NCBI GenBank assembly: GCA_937982565.1
Contig: CALJLN010000039.1
Span: 124,001-188,000, forward strand
Reading direction: 5' to 3'
DNA length: 64,000 nucleotides
Source of the DNA: UBA2421 sp002343075
Lineage (GTDB): Bacteria > Planctomycetota > Phycisphaerae > Tepidisphaerales > Tepidisphaeraceae
Shown here: positions 8,078-17,046 of the stretch, piece after piece
Layout: each line of letters starts with the position of its first letter
Position numbering within the stretch: the stretch's first letter is position 1
The notes under the pieces: model-generated
The model's input: the letters and a program-made list of their open reading frames with translations, nothing else
What the model was told of the DNA's origin: nothing
Database searches by the model: none
Program-made: the position numbers and the translations under genes

Positions 8078-9877
8078 ATGAGCCGATTCCCGCAGAGGTT
8101 TGAATCGAGTATTTTCTCCAAGTCCGTGCTTACTCCTTCGCAACACCTCTCCCCCGCCGACCGCCAGCGATTGCTGCCGCGGCCGACGTTTGATGATGCG
8201 CTGCCGGTGGTGCAGCAGCGGGAAAGCATCGGCAAGGCGATCATGGAGAATCAGGTCGTCGTGCTTTGCGGCGAGACCGGTTCTGGCAAGACCACCCAAC
8301 TGCCAAAAATCTGCCTGGAAGTTGGCCGGGGTGTCAACGGAATTATTGGTCACACGCAACCGCGCCGCATTGCTGCAAGGTCGGTCGCCGTTCGGCTGGC
8401 AGCGGAGTTGCAGAGCGGCATCGGACATGTGGTCGGGTACAAGGTGCGGTTTAGCGATCACGTTACGCCGAATTGCTACATCAAGCTGATGACCGACGGT
8501 ATCCTGCTTGCCGAAACGCAGGGGGACGCACTGCTCCGGCAGTACGACACGCTGATCATCGATGAGGCGCACGAACGATCGCTCAATATCGATTTTCTCA
8601 TCGGCTACCTGAAGCAGCTTTTGCCCCGCCGACCTGATCTGAAGCTCATCATCACGAGTGCAACGATTGACCCACAGCGGTTTAGCAGGCACTTTGGGGG
8701 CGCGCCTGTGCTTGAAGTTTCCGGGCGCACCTACCCGGTTGAAACGCGCTATAGGCCGCTAAACTCCGAGAATGACGAAGACGCAGAGCTGCAACTCCCC
8801 GAGGCCATTCTCGCCGCGGTTGACGAACTGGCTGCTGATGGTCCGGGCGACATGCTGATATTTCTGCCGGGCGAGCGCGATATCCGCGACACCGCGGAGC
8901 TGTTGCGAAAACACCATCCGCCGCAGACGCAAATTCTTCCTCTCTATGCGCGGCTGAACTTCGAAGAGCAGATGCAGGTGTTTCAGCCCAGCCCTCATCG
9001 TCGCATCGTGCTCGCGACAAATGTCGCCGAGACAAGCGTGACGGTGCCGGGTATCCGTTACGTGATTGACCCGGGACTGGCCCGGATGAGCCGATACAAC
9101 GCGCGCACGAAAGTGCAGCGGCTGCCGATTGAGACAATCAGCCAGGCGAGCGCCAATCAGCGCGCTGGCCGCTGCGGGCGGGTGGGACCGGGCATTTGCA
9201 TTCGACTCTACAGCGAAGATGACTTCGCCCGCAGAGAGACATTTACGCAACCAGAAATCCTGCGAACCAATCTCGCCGCGGTGATATTGCAGATGGCGGC
9301 GCTGCGTCTGGGCGATGTCAGTCAGTTTCCCTTTATCGATCCACCTGACCCGCGGCTTGTGCGCGATGGCTACGCAACCCTGCACGAATTGGGAGCGATT
9401 GACGAACATAACGTGCTGACCTCGATCGGTCGCAAGCTGGCGCGCCTGCCGGTCGATCCTCGCATCGGCAGAATGGTGCTCGCGGCGGTGGAGGAAGACT
9501 GCCTTGCCGAAGTGCTGGTGGTCGCGTCGGCGCTGAGCGTACAAGATCCACGCGAACGGCCCTTTGACAAGGCCGACACTGCCGACTTTCACCACGCACG
9601 TTTCAAGGATGATCAGAGCGACTTCATCAGCTACCTGAAGCTTTGGGACTACTACCACGACCGGGCGAAGCACCTCAGCCGGAGTCAACTTCGGAAACTC
9701 TGCAAGGCCGAGTTCTTAAGCTACGTTCGCCTTCGCGAGTGGCATGAGGTGCATCACCAGCTAAGGACCATCGTCGCCGAGCTATCCCTGCCGCGGCAGC
9801 GAAAAAGGCGCCACCGGCCAAGGCCCCGCTCCTCCCCAGAACTCCGCTCGCGGCCACCGATCGATGGCGGGAATTGA
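8078..9877 (+). CDS. hrpA: HrpA-like DEAH-box RNA helicase, C-terminally truncated
   Basis: About 599 residues from ATG 8078; an upstream ATG at 8027 is possible. The motor is complete: GETGSGKTTQ (Walker A), IIDEAHERS (DEAH box), TSATID, NVAETSVTVPGIRYVIDPG and QRAGRCGRVGPG, then the winged-helix/ratchet region through LSYVRLREWHEVHHQL. HrpA proteins usually run to about 1,300 residues, with an OB fold and a DUF3418 domain. Here similarity stops just after HQLRTIVAEL; the last 30 residues are a basic Pro/Arg run, and the next gene starts 90 bp later. The missing half is deleted, not just shifted in frame. It may be a minimal helicase or a decaying gene. Confidence 0.85.
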   Translation: MSRFPQRFESSIFSKSVLTPSQHLSPADRQRLLPRPTFDDALPVVQQRESIGKAIMENQVVVLCGETGSGKTTQLPKICLEVGRGVNGIIGHTQPRRIAARSVAVRLAAELQSGIGHVVGYKVRFSDHVTPNCYIKLMTDGILLAETQGDALLRQYDTLIIDEAHERSLNIDFLIGYLKQLLPRRPDLKLIITSATIDPQRFSRHFGGAPVLEVSGRTYPVETRYRPLNSENDEDAELQLPEAILAAVDELAADGPGDMLIFLPGERDIRDTAELLRKHHPPQTQILPLYARLNFEEQMQVFQPSPHRRIVLATNVAETSVTVPGIRYVIDPGLARMSRYNARTKVQRLPIETISQASANQRAGRCGRVGPGICIRLYSEDDFARRETFTQPEILRTNLAAVILQMAALRLGDVSQFPFIDPPDPRLVRDGYATLHELGAIDEHNVLTSIGRKLARLPVDPRIGRMVLAAVEEDCLAEVLVVASALSVQDPRERPFDKADTADFHHARFKDDQSDFISYLKLWDYYHDRAKHLSRSQLRKLCKAEFLSYVRLREWHEVHHQLRTIVAELSLPRQRKRRHRPRPRSSPELRSRPPIDGGN

Positions 9878-9967
9878 TTCTGCCTCCTGCGCATCTATAC
9901 TCGCGACTGTTCGGTTTTGAGCGCACGAGATTTTCTTGCACGTCTTGCGATTGATTTTGAGTATAAA

Positions 9968-10819
9968 ATGAGCGACCCAGCCCACCGCCCCGCCACTCCA
10001 GCAGAGATCGCCGCCGCCGCTCGGTGGGTGCGAGATGAGTTTCCAGTGGCCGATTACATTGACTCGTGGTCGTTAATCTACACCTATCCGTGGATGGCCA
10101 AGTTGCTGAGCCGGCACGTCGCCCCGGGCGCGCGGATTCTTGATTTCGGTTCAGGCCCCGGCGATGTGTCGGCGTTTCTGTCAAAAATCGGCTACCGCTG
10201 CACCGCCGCCGACGACTTGCAGGATCCCTGGCACCTCAAAGACGATAACACCACGAAGATCCTCGACTTCAATCGCCGTGCGGGCGTTGAGTTTAGGGTG
10301 CTAAAGCAGGACGATGCCTGGCCGTGGCCTGAGCCAGCGTTTGATTTGATGCTCGCACATCATGTTTTTGAGCACATCCAGAATTCGCCCCGGCCGCTCC
10401 TGAACCTGTTAATCGGTGCCGTTAAGCCGGGAGGATTACTGGTGATTTGTGTTCCCAATGCGGCCAACCTTCGGAAACGAATTGCGCTGCTCCGCGGGCG
10501 AACAAACTATCCTCCTTACGTTCATTTTTTCTGGAACGAGGGCACCTGGCGCGGGCATGTGCGCGAGTACGTTCGCAGCGATCTGGAAGAGATGGCACGG
10601 TTTAGCGGCCTGCAGCAGGTGGAGTTGGGCACTTACGATTACCTGGCCGGCTCGGTTTCGGGGTTGAAGCGGAAGCTGTGGAACGTAGCAACGACGTTCG
10701 TTCCCTCTGGGCGTGATTCCTGGTATCTGGTTATGCGCAAGCCCGAGGGTTGGCAGGCCCCCACGACGCTTGACCCCGCCGACCCCGCTGCCGCGCGATT
10801 GGCACGCATTTTTCATTGA
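9968..10819 (+). CDS. SAM-dependent methyltransferase (class I)
   Basis: 283 residues from ATG 9968; the open frame extends upstream from a TTG at 9917 but looks non-coding there. ILDFGSGPGDVSAFL is motif I for S-adenosylmethionine binding, TAADDLQ the acidic motif II region and FDLMLAHHVFEHI the post-II segment of the methyltransf_11/23 type, followed by KPGGLLVICVPN. A C-terminal part with REYVRSDLEEMARFSG resembles methyltransferases of polysaccharide or lipid biosynthesis. The acceptor is unknown. Convergent with the coiled-coil gene at 10950. Confidence 0.8.
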   Translation: MSDPAHRPATPAEIAAAARWVRDEFPVADYIDSWSLIYTYPWMAKLLSRHVAPGARILDFGSGPGDVSAFLSKIGYRCTAADDLQDPWHLKDDNTTKILDFNRRAGVEFRVLKQDDAWPWPEPAFDLMLAHHVFEHIQNSPRPLLNLLIGAVKPGGLLVICVPNAANLRKRIALLRGRTNYPPYVHFFWNEGTWRGHVREYVRSDLEEMARFSGLQQVELGTYDYLAGSVSGLKRKLWNVATTFVPSGRDSWYLVMRKPEGWQAPTTLDPADPAAARLARIFH

Positions 10820-10949
10820 GCACCGTCCTCGGCGAGCGCCGTCATCGGCCCGCGATTGAGAACCACGAATGAACGATTCCGCGGAAACAGTGACGCAACC
10901 ACCAGCGCAAGCGCGGCAGTCAACACGCTATGTGGCTTGCTCATGCCCA

Positions 10950-11714
10950 TCACGGGCGTTGCGACTGCGTGGTCGGCGGCGCAGAAGGCCCACCTACGAT
11001 CGCCCCCTGGCCCATCGGACCAAACCGCCGGAGAAATGCAACAAACTGCGAAGTCTCTTCCTCGAGCCGCTGATACTGGACCTCTACCTGTGATTCGATG
11101 TTCTTCCGATCGGCTTCCAACTTTTCTTTTTCAGTCTCGAGCATCGTCTCCAGCTTCTCGATCCGTAGTTCACGCTGCTTGAGACCCACCTCTACCAACT
11201 CCTTCACCTTTGCCAGCAATCGCTTCTTAACCTCTTCATCGCCCCCGCTGCGATTGAACTCCCTGCGGAGGCTCATGAACTCGTCGCGCAGCCGCATCTG
11301 CTGTGCCAGCACCTCGTAAAGGCGTTCGTCGCCAGACTTCCTGGCATCAAGCATAAGCTTGAACCCCATCTGCATTCGCGGCGGCATGCGCCGCTGGCGC
11401 TCCTCGGGCATTCGCGACCAGAGTCGATCAAGATTGGGCATGTTCTGCTCAATAAACGCCAGCGCTTCGCTCATCTCATCATCCGTCAATTGCCGGGACG
11501 GCGCAGTGCGGCGCTGTGGCGCGGTCGCGGGATCATTGGCGGTGCCCGCCGCAGGGTCGGTCGCGGGGTTGGTCGCGCCGTCTTCGGAGTCTGCGCCGTA
11601 AATCCGGTCGGCATCGGCAGCAACGGGTCTTCCTTGTGCCAGAACAAGATTCCCGGCGCCCATCGCTAACGTGAGCGCAACCACCAGTCCGAATCGGATT
11701 CGAATGTCTTTCAT
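10950..11714 (-). CDS. Exported coiled-coil protein of the sigma-factor operon
   Basis: 254 residues. A signal peptide (FGLVVALTLAMGAGNLVLAQ) is followed by an Ala/Thr/Pro-rich linker, then a long charged helix region rich in Glu, Arg and Lys (about residues 140-230) with heptad-like spacing. No catalytic motif. Its ATG overlaps the stop of the anti-sigma-like gene by 4 bp (11711-11714), so it is the third gene of an operon with the ECF sigma factor. A periplasmic stress-sensing or target role is plausible from context only. Confidence 0.65.
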   Translation of the reverse strand: MKDIRIRFGLVVALTLAMGAGNLVLAQGRPVAADADRIYGADSEDGATNPATDPAAGTANDPATAPQRRTAPSRQLTDDEMSEALAFIEQNMPNLDRLWSRMPEERQRRMPPRMQMGFKLMLDARKSGDERLYEVLAQQMRLRDEFMSLRREFNRSGGDEEVKKRLLAKVKELVEVGLKQRELRIEKLETMLETEKEKLEADRKNIESQVEVQYQRLEEETSQFVAFLRRFGPMGQGAIVGGPSAPPTTQSQRP

Positions 11715-12283
11715 TGAAGTGCCCTTGATAATGCGATCAGCTTGCTCATTTCTTCTTCCAGTTCGCCAAACGAGTCGCTGTCGCGCACGGCCAGTTCGAT
11801 ATCGGGTGCCGCTTCATTGTCGTCGGGCGCATCCCAGACCGGCATGCGCGGCGTATCGCTGTCGTCGTGGTGCGCCAGCGTGCCGTCGGCGTTTCGATCA
11901 AACGAGAGGTACCACAGCCCAAGCCCCACCAGCACAACCGCGGCCGCGGTCAATGGGTAGAGCCAGAATGGTACACGGCGAACTCTCAGCCGCGCGCTCT
12001 GGGGAGTCTGATTGATCGAACGGTCGATATGCCATTGTCGGAGCGATCGAACCGTCTCCCGTTCCGCCGAACGAAGCCGCACCTCAATTGGCTCGGCCGC
12101 ATCAAGACCCGCAAGGCCCTGGTTGAGAGACGAATCTGCCTCTCGCAGCGCCGCCAGATGGTCACGAAGGTCAGCATCGGCCTCCAGACGCTTTTCGAGC
12201 GCCTGCCTCGGTGCCGGGGGCATTTCGTTCGCAAGATAGAGCAGCAACTGCGCTTGCTCGGGATTGTCGTCTACATCGTTCAT
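11711..12283 (-). CDS. Membrane-bound anti-sigma factor-like protein
   Basis: 190 residues. An N-terminal cytoplasmic part (LLLYLANEMPPAPRQALEKRLEADADLRDHL) has the length and layout of an anti-sigma domain. One transmembrane helix (LYPLTAAAVVLVGLGLWYL) comes at about residue 110, then an acidic extracytoplasmic tail. The zinc-binding HxxxCxxC motif of ZAS domains is absent. It overlaps the sigma gene upstream by ATGA (12280-12283) and the coiled-coil gene downstream. Position and topology support an anti-sigma role controlling the neighbouring ECF factor. Confidence 0.75.
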   Translation of the reverse strand: MNDVDDNPEQAQLLLYLANEMPPAPRQALEKRLEADADLRDHLAALREADSSLNQGLAGLDAAEPIEVRLRSAERETVRSLRQWHIDRSINQTPQSARLRVRRVPFWLYPLTAAAVVLVGLGLWYLSFDRNADGTLAHHDDSDTPRMPVWDAPDDNEAAPDIELAVRDSDSFGELEEEMSKLIALSRALQ

Positions 12284-12876
12284 GCGGTTCTTGGCTCTTC
12301 AAGCAGTTGTTTGAGTCTGACCATGGCCTTGTGCATACGGCCCAAGGCAGTGTTGAGCGGGCAGCCGAGCATCTCGGCGATTTCGACGAACTTCATTTCG
12401 CTATAGTACCTCAGCAGCAACACCTGTCGCTGCGAATCTGGCAACTGGTCAATGGCCCAGCGAAGCTTCTCGACGTGCTCAGCCGTTTCTGGCACAGCCG
12501 CGGCATCGGCTGCCTCGGTTTCCGTGACCAGTCGCAAGCCATCATAGGCTCGATGCTCGCGTCCCTTTGATCGCCACAGATCATTTGACTTATTGGTGGC
12601 GATGCGAAACAGCCACGCCTTAAAGCCACCCGGCCCCGCGCCGCTGGTGAACTTGTCCAGGTGTTCAAGCACGCTCAGCCAGGTCTGCTGATAAACGTCC
12701 TCGGCCACCTGCTCGCTGCGCGTGAGTCGCTGCAGGTAGCGAAGCAGTTGCTCCGAGTACCGCCTGGCCAGCGACTCACCCGCGATCACATCGCCGTCGC
12801 GCAATCGACGGGCGAGCAATTCATCTGTCAATTGCTCGCCGGCCGGCTCGGTTGTGCGAACAAATGTCACCGCCAT
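12280..12876 (-). CDS. ECF RNA polymerase sigma factor
   Basis: 198 residues with both sigma regions. Region 2: LARRYSEQLLRYLQRLTRSEQVAEDVYQQTWL followed by KAWLFRIATNKSNDLWR, which binds the -10 element and core polymerase. Region 4: LPDSQRQVLLLRYYSEMKFVEIAEMLGCPLNTALGRMHKAM, the helix-turn-helix for the -35. It heads an operon with an anti-sigma-like membrane protein and an exported coiled-coil protein, all joined by ATGA overlaps. Regulation by release from the anti-sigma factor is inferred. Confidence 0.92.
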   Translation of the reverse strand: MAVTFVRTTEPAGEQLTDELLARRLRDGDVIAGESLARRYSEQLLRYLQRLTRSEQVAEDVYQQTWLSVLEHLDKFTSGAGPGGFKAWLFRIATNKSNDLWRSKGREHRAYDGLRLVTETEAADAAAVPETAEHVEKLRWAIDQLPDSQRQVLLLRYYSEMKFVEIAEMLGCPLNTALGRMHKAMVRLKQLLEEPRTA

Positions 12877-12965
12877 ACGATCAATCCGGCCTTCACCCTC
12901 TACAACGCACTGAACGCCCCATTATTTCCCATCAATGCACCGAATCGTGCCTGAGATAAACCCGT

Positions 12966-14495
12966 TCATTTACGCGACTTACGTCGCTTGACCGGCGATG
13001 CCCGCGCGACCCGCTTTACCGGACGGCTCACTTCAGGCTTAAACGCATCCCGGTCTGCCCCCGCCGGGGGCTTGGGCACGGTGCCGCGCGCTTCTTTTCC
13101 ACGCACATGCAGCCGGATCGGCACTTCCGGGTAGGGCAGCAACTCACGCAACCGGTTCACCAGGTATCGCTGGTAGGACGTCGGGAAGTTATCTTCATGA
13201 TTCACCTTGAGCACAATTGTCGGCGGCGACACATCGATCTGCGTGGCGTAATACACTTTCGGCCGCTGTCCCTTTTTCGTCGCCGGGGCGCGCTCGCTGA
13301 GTGCCTGCTTGAGGGCATCATTCAGCTTGCTCGTGGTCATGCGCTGGCTGGCCTGCTTGAAGAGATGCTGCGCTAAGTCAACGAGTGCCCGCACATTGCG
13401 GCCGTCTCGCGCGGTAATGAACGCGATCGGCGCGTAATCCAGGTGCCGCAATGACTTGGTGAGGTACTCGCCGTATTTCTCCATTAACACATCATCCCGC
13501 AGAGGCTCGCCGGGTAGCTGATTTCTCAATGCCTTGGCAATATCCCACTTGTTCACCACCAATATCACCGGCTTGTGCTGTTCGACGATGTACGAGGCAA
13601 GCTTCTTATCAGGTTCGCTCACATCCTCCGCAGAATCGATCAACTGCAGCACCACATCCGCCCGGCGAATCGACCGTTCGGCGCGATGGAAACTGTAGAA
13701 CTCAATATCATCGTTCACCATATGGCGCTTCTTGCGCACGCCGGCCGTGTCGATGACCACGAGCGTCTTGCCTTCTTTCTCAAATCGCACGTCAACGCTG
13801 TCGCGGGTGGTTCCGGGCACTTCGCTGACAATCACCCGGTCACTTTCCCCCGCTTTGCCCGGACCGCGCCTGTCGGCGTTCTCGCCTTCGAACAGCTTCG
13901 CAATCGCGTTCACCAGCGTGCTCTTGCCGGCGTTCCGCTTACCCACGATCGCAATGTGCATCTGGGGCGACGGCAGATCCTTCGGTGCCTTGCTCAAATC
14001 AACCGCAGCCACGACCTGTTCCGCGAGCACATCGAGCTGCCGGCGATTGATGGCGCTGACGGCGATCGGCGTGCCAAAGCCCAGCCGTGCGAAGTCTGCC
14101 GCGACGGTCTCCATCTTTGCGTTATCTGCCTTGTTGGCGACGAAAATGACCTTTGACGCGAGCTTGCGCAGCAGTTGGGCTATCTGTTCGTCGCCTGCAG
14201 TCAGCCCTGCGGTGCAGTCTACGATGAACATCACCGCATCGGCCCGCGCCATCGCGATTTCAATCTGATGCTTGATATGATCGGTCAGCCCCTGATCGTC
14301 GTGAAAACCATACCCGCCGGTGTCAACAAGCTCGGTCCATTTGCCGCCGACATGCCACGGCGTGGAGATACGGTCGCGCGTCACACCGGGCATATCCTGC
14401 ACGATGCTGATGCGCCGGCCCGTGAGTGCATTGAGCAGTGATGATTTGCCTACATTGGGCCTTCCGACGATTGCAATAACGGGCATTCTAGCCAT
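12966..14495 (-). CDS. der: Ribosome-assembly GTPase Der (EngA)
   Basis: 509 residues from the ATG at 14493-14495 (MARMPVIAIVGRPNVGKSS); the open frame continues upstream but without family similarity. Two G domains in tandem are the mark of Der: GRPNVGKSS, DTGGYG and NKAD in the first; GKRNAGKST, DTAGV and NKWD in the second. A KH-like domain follows, then a basic tail rich in Arg/Lys. It acts in maturation of the large ribosomal subunit. The tail after about residue 470 (KEARGTVPKPP onward) is longer and more basic than in many Der proteins. Confidence 0.95.
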   Translation of the reverse strand: MARMPVIAIVGRPNVGKSSLLNALTGRRISIVQDMPGVTRDRISTPWHVGGKWTELVDTGGYGFHDDQGLTDHIKHQIEIAMARADAVMFIVDCTAGLTAGDEQIAQLLRKLASKVIFVANKADNAKMETVAADFARLGFGTPIAVSAINRRQLDVLAEQVVAAVDLSKAPKDLPSPQMHIAIVGKRNAGKSTLVNAIAKLFEGENADRRGPGKAGESDRVIVSEVPGTTRDSVDVRFEKEGKTLVVIDTAGVRKKRHMVNDDIEFYSFHRAERSIRRADVVLQLIDSAEDVSEPDKKLASYIVEQHKPVILVVNKWDIAKALRNQLPGEPLRDDVLMEKYGEYLTKSLRHLDYAPIAFITARDGRNVRALVDLAQHLFKQASQRMTTSKLNDALKQALSERAPATKKGQRPKVYYATQIDVSPPTIVLKVNHEDNFPTSYQRYLVNRLRELLPYPEVPIRLHVRGKEARGTVPKPPAGADRDAFKPEVSRPVKRVARASPVKRRKSRK

Positions 14496-14577
14496 TTGAC
14501 AGGTTGTCGGCGTTCGGGCGTCGGCTGTCAAATCGCCGCGGGGCGCGACGCCGCCGGTGGTGTTACCCCCGGTTGTG

Positions 14578-15258
14578 CTACCCGCAGACGCGCACCAGCG
14601 CAAAGCCGTCGTACCCTTTCGCGCCCACCGTCTGAATGGCAGTCGCGCTGACGCTACCACTGCCGCCGACCATCCTGTTAAACTCTTGAATGCCCTGAAC
14701 GTCCGCATCGCGAGAGGCGGCGTCCGCCACGCGCCCGCTGCGGATGACATTATCGACGATGATGATGCTTCCCGGGCGCGACAACTTCAGTGCCCACTCG
14801 AAATAAATCGGCGTTGACTTCTTATCAGCGTCTATAAACACCAGATCAAATGGCCCGGCATTCTCGGCATGCAACTGTGGCAGGATGTCACGCGCATCGC
14901 CGACGCACTGATTCACCCGGGCGCTTAACCCGGCGCGGTTGACGTTCTGTCGCGCCACCTCGGCATGGCGCGGATCAAACTCAATCGTGAAGAGACTTCC
15001 GTCGGCTGGCAGTGCACGGGCCATCCAGATGGCGCTGTATCCGGCAAGCGTGCCGACTTCGAGCACCCGCCTGGCCGCCAGCATCTGCACGAACAGTTGC
15101 AGCAACTTCCCCTGCGCCGCCGAAACGCTGATCGCCGGCAGGCCCGCCGCTTTTGCGTCGATCTGCGTCTGCCGCAACACATCATCTTCGTTAATGAGCG
15201 TCGAGACGATGTACTCGTCCACCGCCCGGAACAGTTCAGTCGTCATCGCCGCTGTCAT
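14578..15258 (-). CDS. SAM-dependent O-methyltransferase (CCoAMT/COMT family 3)
   Basis: 226 residues. VLEVGTLAGYSAIWMA is motif I, FTIEFDPRHAEVA binds the adenosine ribose, GDARDILPQL follows, and FDLVFIDADK with IIVDNVIRSG are the metal and catalytic segments of the caffeoyl-CoA O-methyltransferase family. These enzymes methylate catechols or similar hydroxyls with a divalent cation. The natural acceptor is unknown. About 80 bp upstream of der on the same strand, so possibly co-transcribed. Confidence 0.88.
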   Translation of the reverse strand: MTAAMTTELFRAVDEYIVSTLINEDDVLRQTQIDAKAAGLPAISVSAAQGKLLQLFVQMLAARRVLEVGTLAGYSAIWMARALPADGSLFTIEFDPRHAEVARQNVNRAGLSARVNQCVGDARDILPQLHAENAGPFDLVFIDADKKSTPIYFEWALKLSRPGSIIIVDNVIRSGRVADAASRDADVQGIQEFNRMVGGSGSVSATAIQTVGAKGYDGFALVRVCG

Positions 15259-15467
15259 ACCCGCTCGCGGGGCGATTTGTAGCGTGGAGATGCGATGATC
15301 GTGAAGTTTTTCTCGAACTCATGTTCCCGGACCTACATTGATATCTTTTTCACGATGTTGCATTTCATCCCGCAGCACAAGTAACCTTTCTATTGCCACT
15401 TCACAGGAGACGCGCTCGCGTCCGTGATCCGTCGCGGCCGGGGAGAAGGCTACGAAAGGAACTTCGC

Positions 15468-15905
15468 ATGCACACCGCAATCGACATCCTGCGAGAGAAG
15501 GGCGGTGGCGTTTACTGCACCACCGCCGCAGCACGCGTCATCGATGCCATTCATCAGATGAACCGCCACAAGATCGGCGCGCTCGTCGTCATGGCCGATG
15601 AACACGTCGCCGGAATCTTCACCGAACGCGATGTACTCCGCAGGGTCATCGGCGAAGGCATTGACGCCCGCGAGTGCGCCGTCGGACAGGTTATGACCAG
15701 CGAAATCGTCCTCTGTCGCCCCGAAACACCCATGGACGAAGTCTCCGCAATCATGCAGCAGAAGCGCGTGCGACATCTGCCGGTCATCGATCTCGATGGC
15801 CACCTGCATGGCATGATCAGCATCGGCGATGTCAACGCCTGTCACGCCTCCGAACAGGAGATGCAGATTCACTGCCTTAACGACTATATCTACGGCCGAG
15901 CCTGA
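15468..15905 (+). CDS. CBS-domain-pair protein
   Basis: 145 residues from ATG 15468. Two CBS motifs form a Bateman module: KIGALVVMADEHVAGIFTERD in the first, and VRHLPVIDLDGHLHGMISIGD in the second, each ending in the typical G-x-(I/F)-(T/S)-x-x-D. Such stand-alone modules bind adenine nucleotides and regulate partners. No enzyme domain is fused and the partner is unknown. A strong terminator follows, so it is transcribed alone. Confidence 0.9.
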   Translation: MHTAIDILREKGGGVYCTTAAARVIDAIHQMNRHKIGALVVMADEHVAGIFTERDVLRRVIGEGIDARECAVGQVMTSEIVLCRPETPMDEVSAIMQQKRVRHLPVIDLDGHLHGMISIGDVNACHASEQEMQIHCLNDYIYGRA

Positions 15906-15936
15906 GCGCGGGTCTGCGGAGGACCAACGCTCAACA

Positions 15937-15984
15937 CCAAGCCGCGGGGCAGTTATTCAACTCTCCGCGGCTTTGGTACTTTTT
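15937..15984 (+). terminator. Terminator after the CBS gene
   Basis: AAGCCGCGG (15939-15947) pairs with CCGCGGCTT (15965-15973), flanked by further CCAA/TTGG pairing, then TACTTTTT. Confidence 0.85.
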
Positions 15985-16048
15985 ACATTTCCCGGAGCGT
16001 CTCCGTGCGTTGAACGCCCCCGCCGTTCGGCTAACCTTGCATTCCAGC

Positions 16049-16795
16049 ATGCATAAACGTCCCGGCAGTCGCCCCACCCGCACGCAGCCCAGTCGCGCGC
16101 CCCGACATCTCACAAAGCCCCCGCTGCGCCTCCAGCCCACCACGCTCTGGGATTATCCTTCACAAGATTACGGCGACGCCCAGCAGGGCCTGCCCGGCTA
16201 CAAGGGGGCCACTCCCAGCTATATCATCTGGAATCTCCTTCAACGTTACACAAACGAAAACGATCTCGTTGTCGATTGTTTCTGCGGCAGCGGCACCACG
16301 CTCGATGTCGCCCGCGACCTCAACCGCCGCGCCCTCGGGTATGATGTTCACCCCGCCCGCAAAGACATCTTCCGTGTCGACGCCCGCAAGCTTCCCCCCG
16401 AGCTCACCAGCAAAGTCGATTTCGTCTTCATCGATCCCCCCTACGGCACGCACTTGGATTATGGCAACGACCCGCGCGATATCGGCAAACTCGACGCCGC
16501 CGACCCCGCATACTACACAGCCATGGATCAGGTATTTTCAGAGATCCACCGCCTGCTCAAGCCCGCCCACCGCATGGCGCTCTACGTCAGCGACAGCTAC
16601 GTCCACGGCCAGGGCTTTCATCCCATCGGTTTTGGCCTCTTCTCTCTGCTGTGCAAGCGTTTCACCGCCATCGATATCATCAGCGTGGTCCGCCACAACA
16701 AGACTCTGGAAATGGGCAACTACCGCAAAGCCGCCGAAGAGGGCAATTTCTTCCTTCGCGGGTTTAACTATTTGTTTGTGATGGAGAAGGTGTAG
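16049..16795 (+). CDS. Orphan DNA (adenine or N4-cytosine) methyltransferase
   Basis: 248 residues from ATG 16049; a TTG at 16010 is an alternative. VVDCFCGSGTTLDVA is the SAM-binding motif I and VDFVFIDPPYGTHLDY carries the catalytic DPPY motif IV of amino-methyltransferases. The start is basic (HKRPGSRPTRTQPSRAPRH). The target-recognition part is short, with NYRKAAEEGNFFLRGFNYLF near the end. No restriction gene is adjacent and a terminator separates it from the CBS gene, so it looks like a solitary methyltransferase for regulation or protection. Action on RNA cannot be excluded. Confidence 0.82.
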   Translation: MHKRPGSRPTRTQPSRAPRHLTKPPLRLQPTTLWDYPSQDYGDAQQGLPGYKGATPSYIIWNLLQRYTNENDLVVDCFCGSGTTLDVARDLNRRALGYDVHPARKDIFRVDARKLPPELTSKVDFVFIDPPYGTHLDYGNDPRDIGKLDAADPAYYTAMDQVFSEIHRLLKPAHRMALYVSDSYVHGQGFHPIGFGLFSLLCKRFTAIDIISVVRHNKTLEMGNYRKAAEEGNFFLRGFNYLFVMEKV

Positions 16796-16856
16796 ACGTA
16801 GTTGTCGGTTGTTACTTGCCAGTATCGCAACCAAGATGCGATCAGAATCTGCCGCG

Positions 16857-16906
16857 GCAGCGGGGAGTTCTTGACTGCGCGGGGCGGGCCTAGCTCTCCC
16901 CGCTGC
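16857..16906. repeat. Inverted repeat after the methyltransferase gene
   Basis: GCAGCGGGGAG (16857-16867) pairs perfectly with CTCCCCGCTGC (16896-16906) across a 28-base loop. No T-run on either side, so it is not a standard terminator. Confidence 0.5.
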
Positions 16907-17046
16907 GTGTAAACGCACGGATGCCACCTGCGGTACTGTCGCTGCGCTGGAAATTTGGGGCGGTCCGTTTGGGGAGTTGTGATTGCACAGCGATTTGTAG
17001 ATAATTCCACTTCGGGCTTGACCAAAATCATTCTTTTGGAGCGTGT

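Noticed and set aside
8759..9688. A 309-residue minus-strand frame
   Set aside because: Antisense to the helicase motifs, which are unmistakable on the plus strand.
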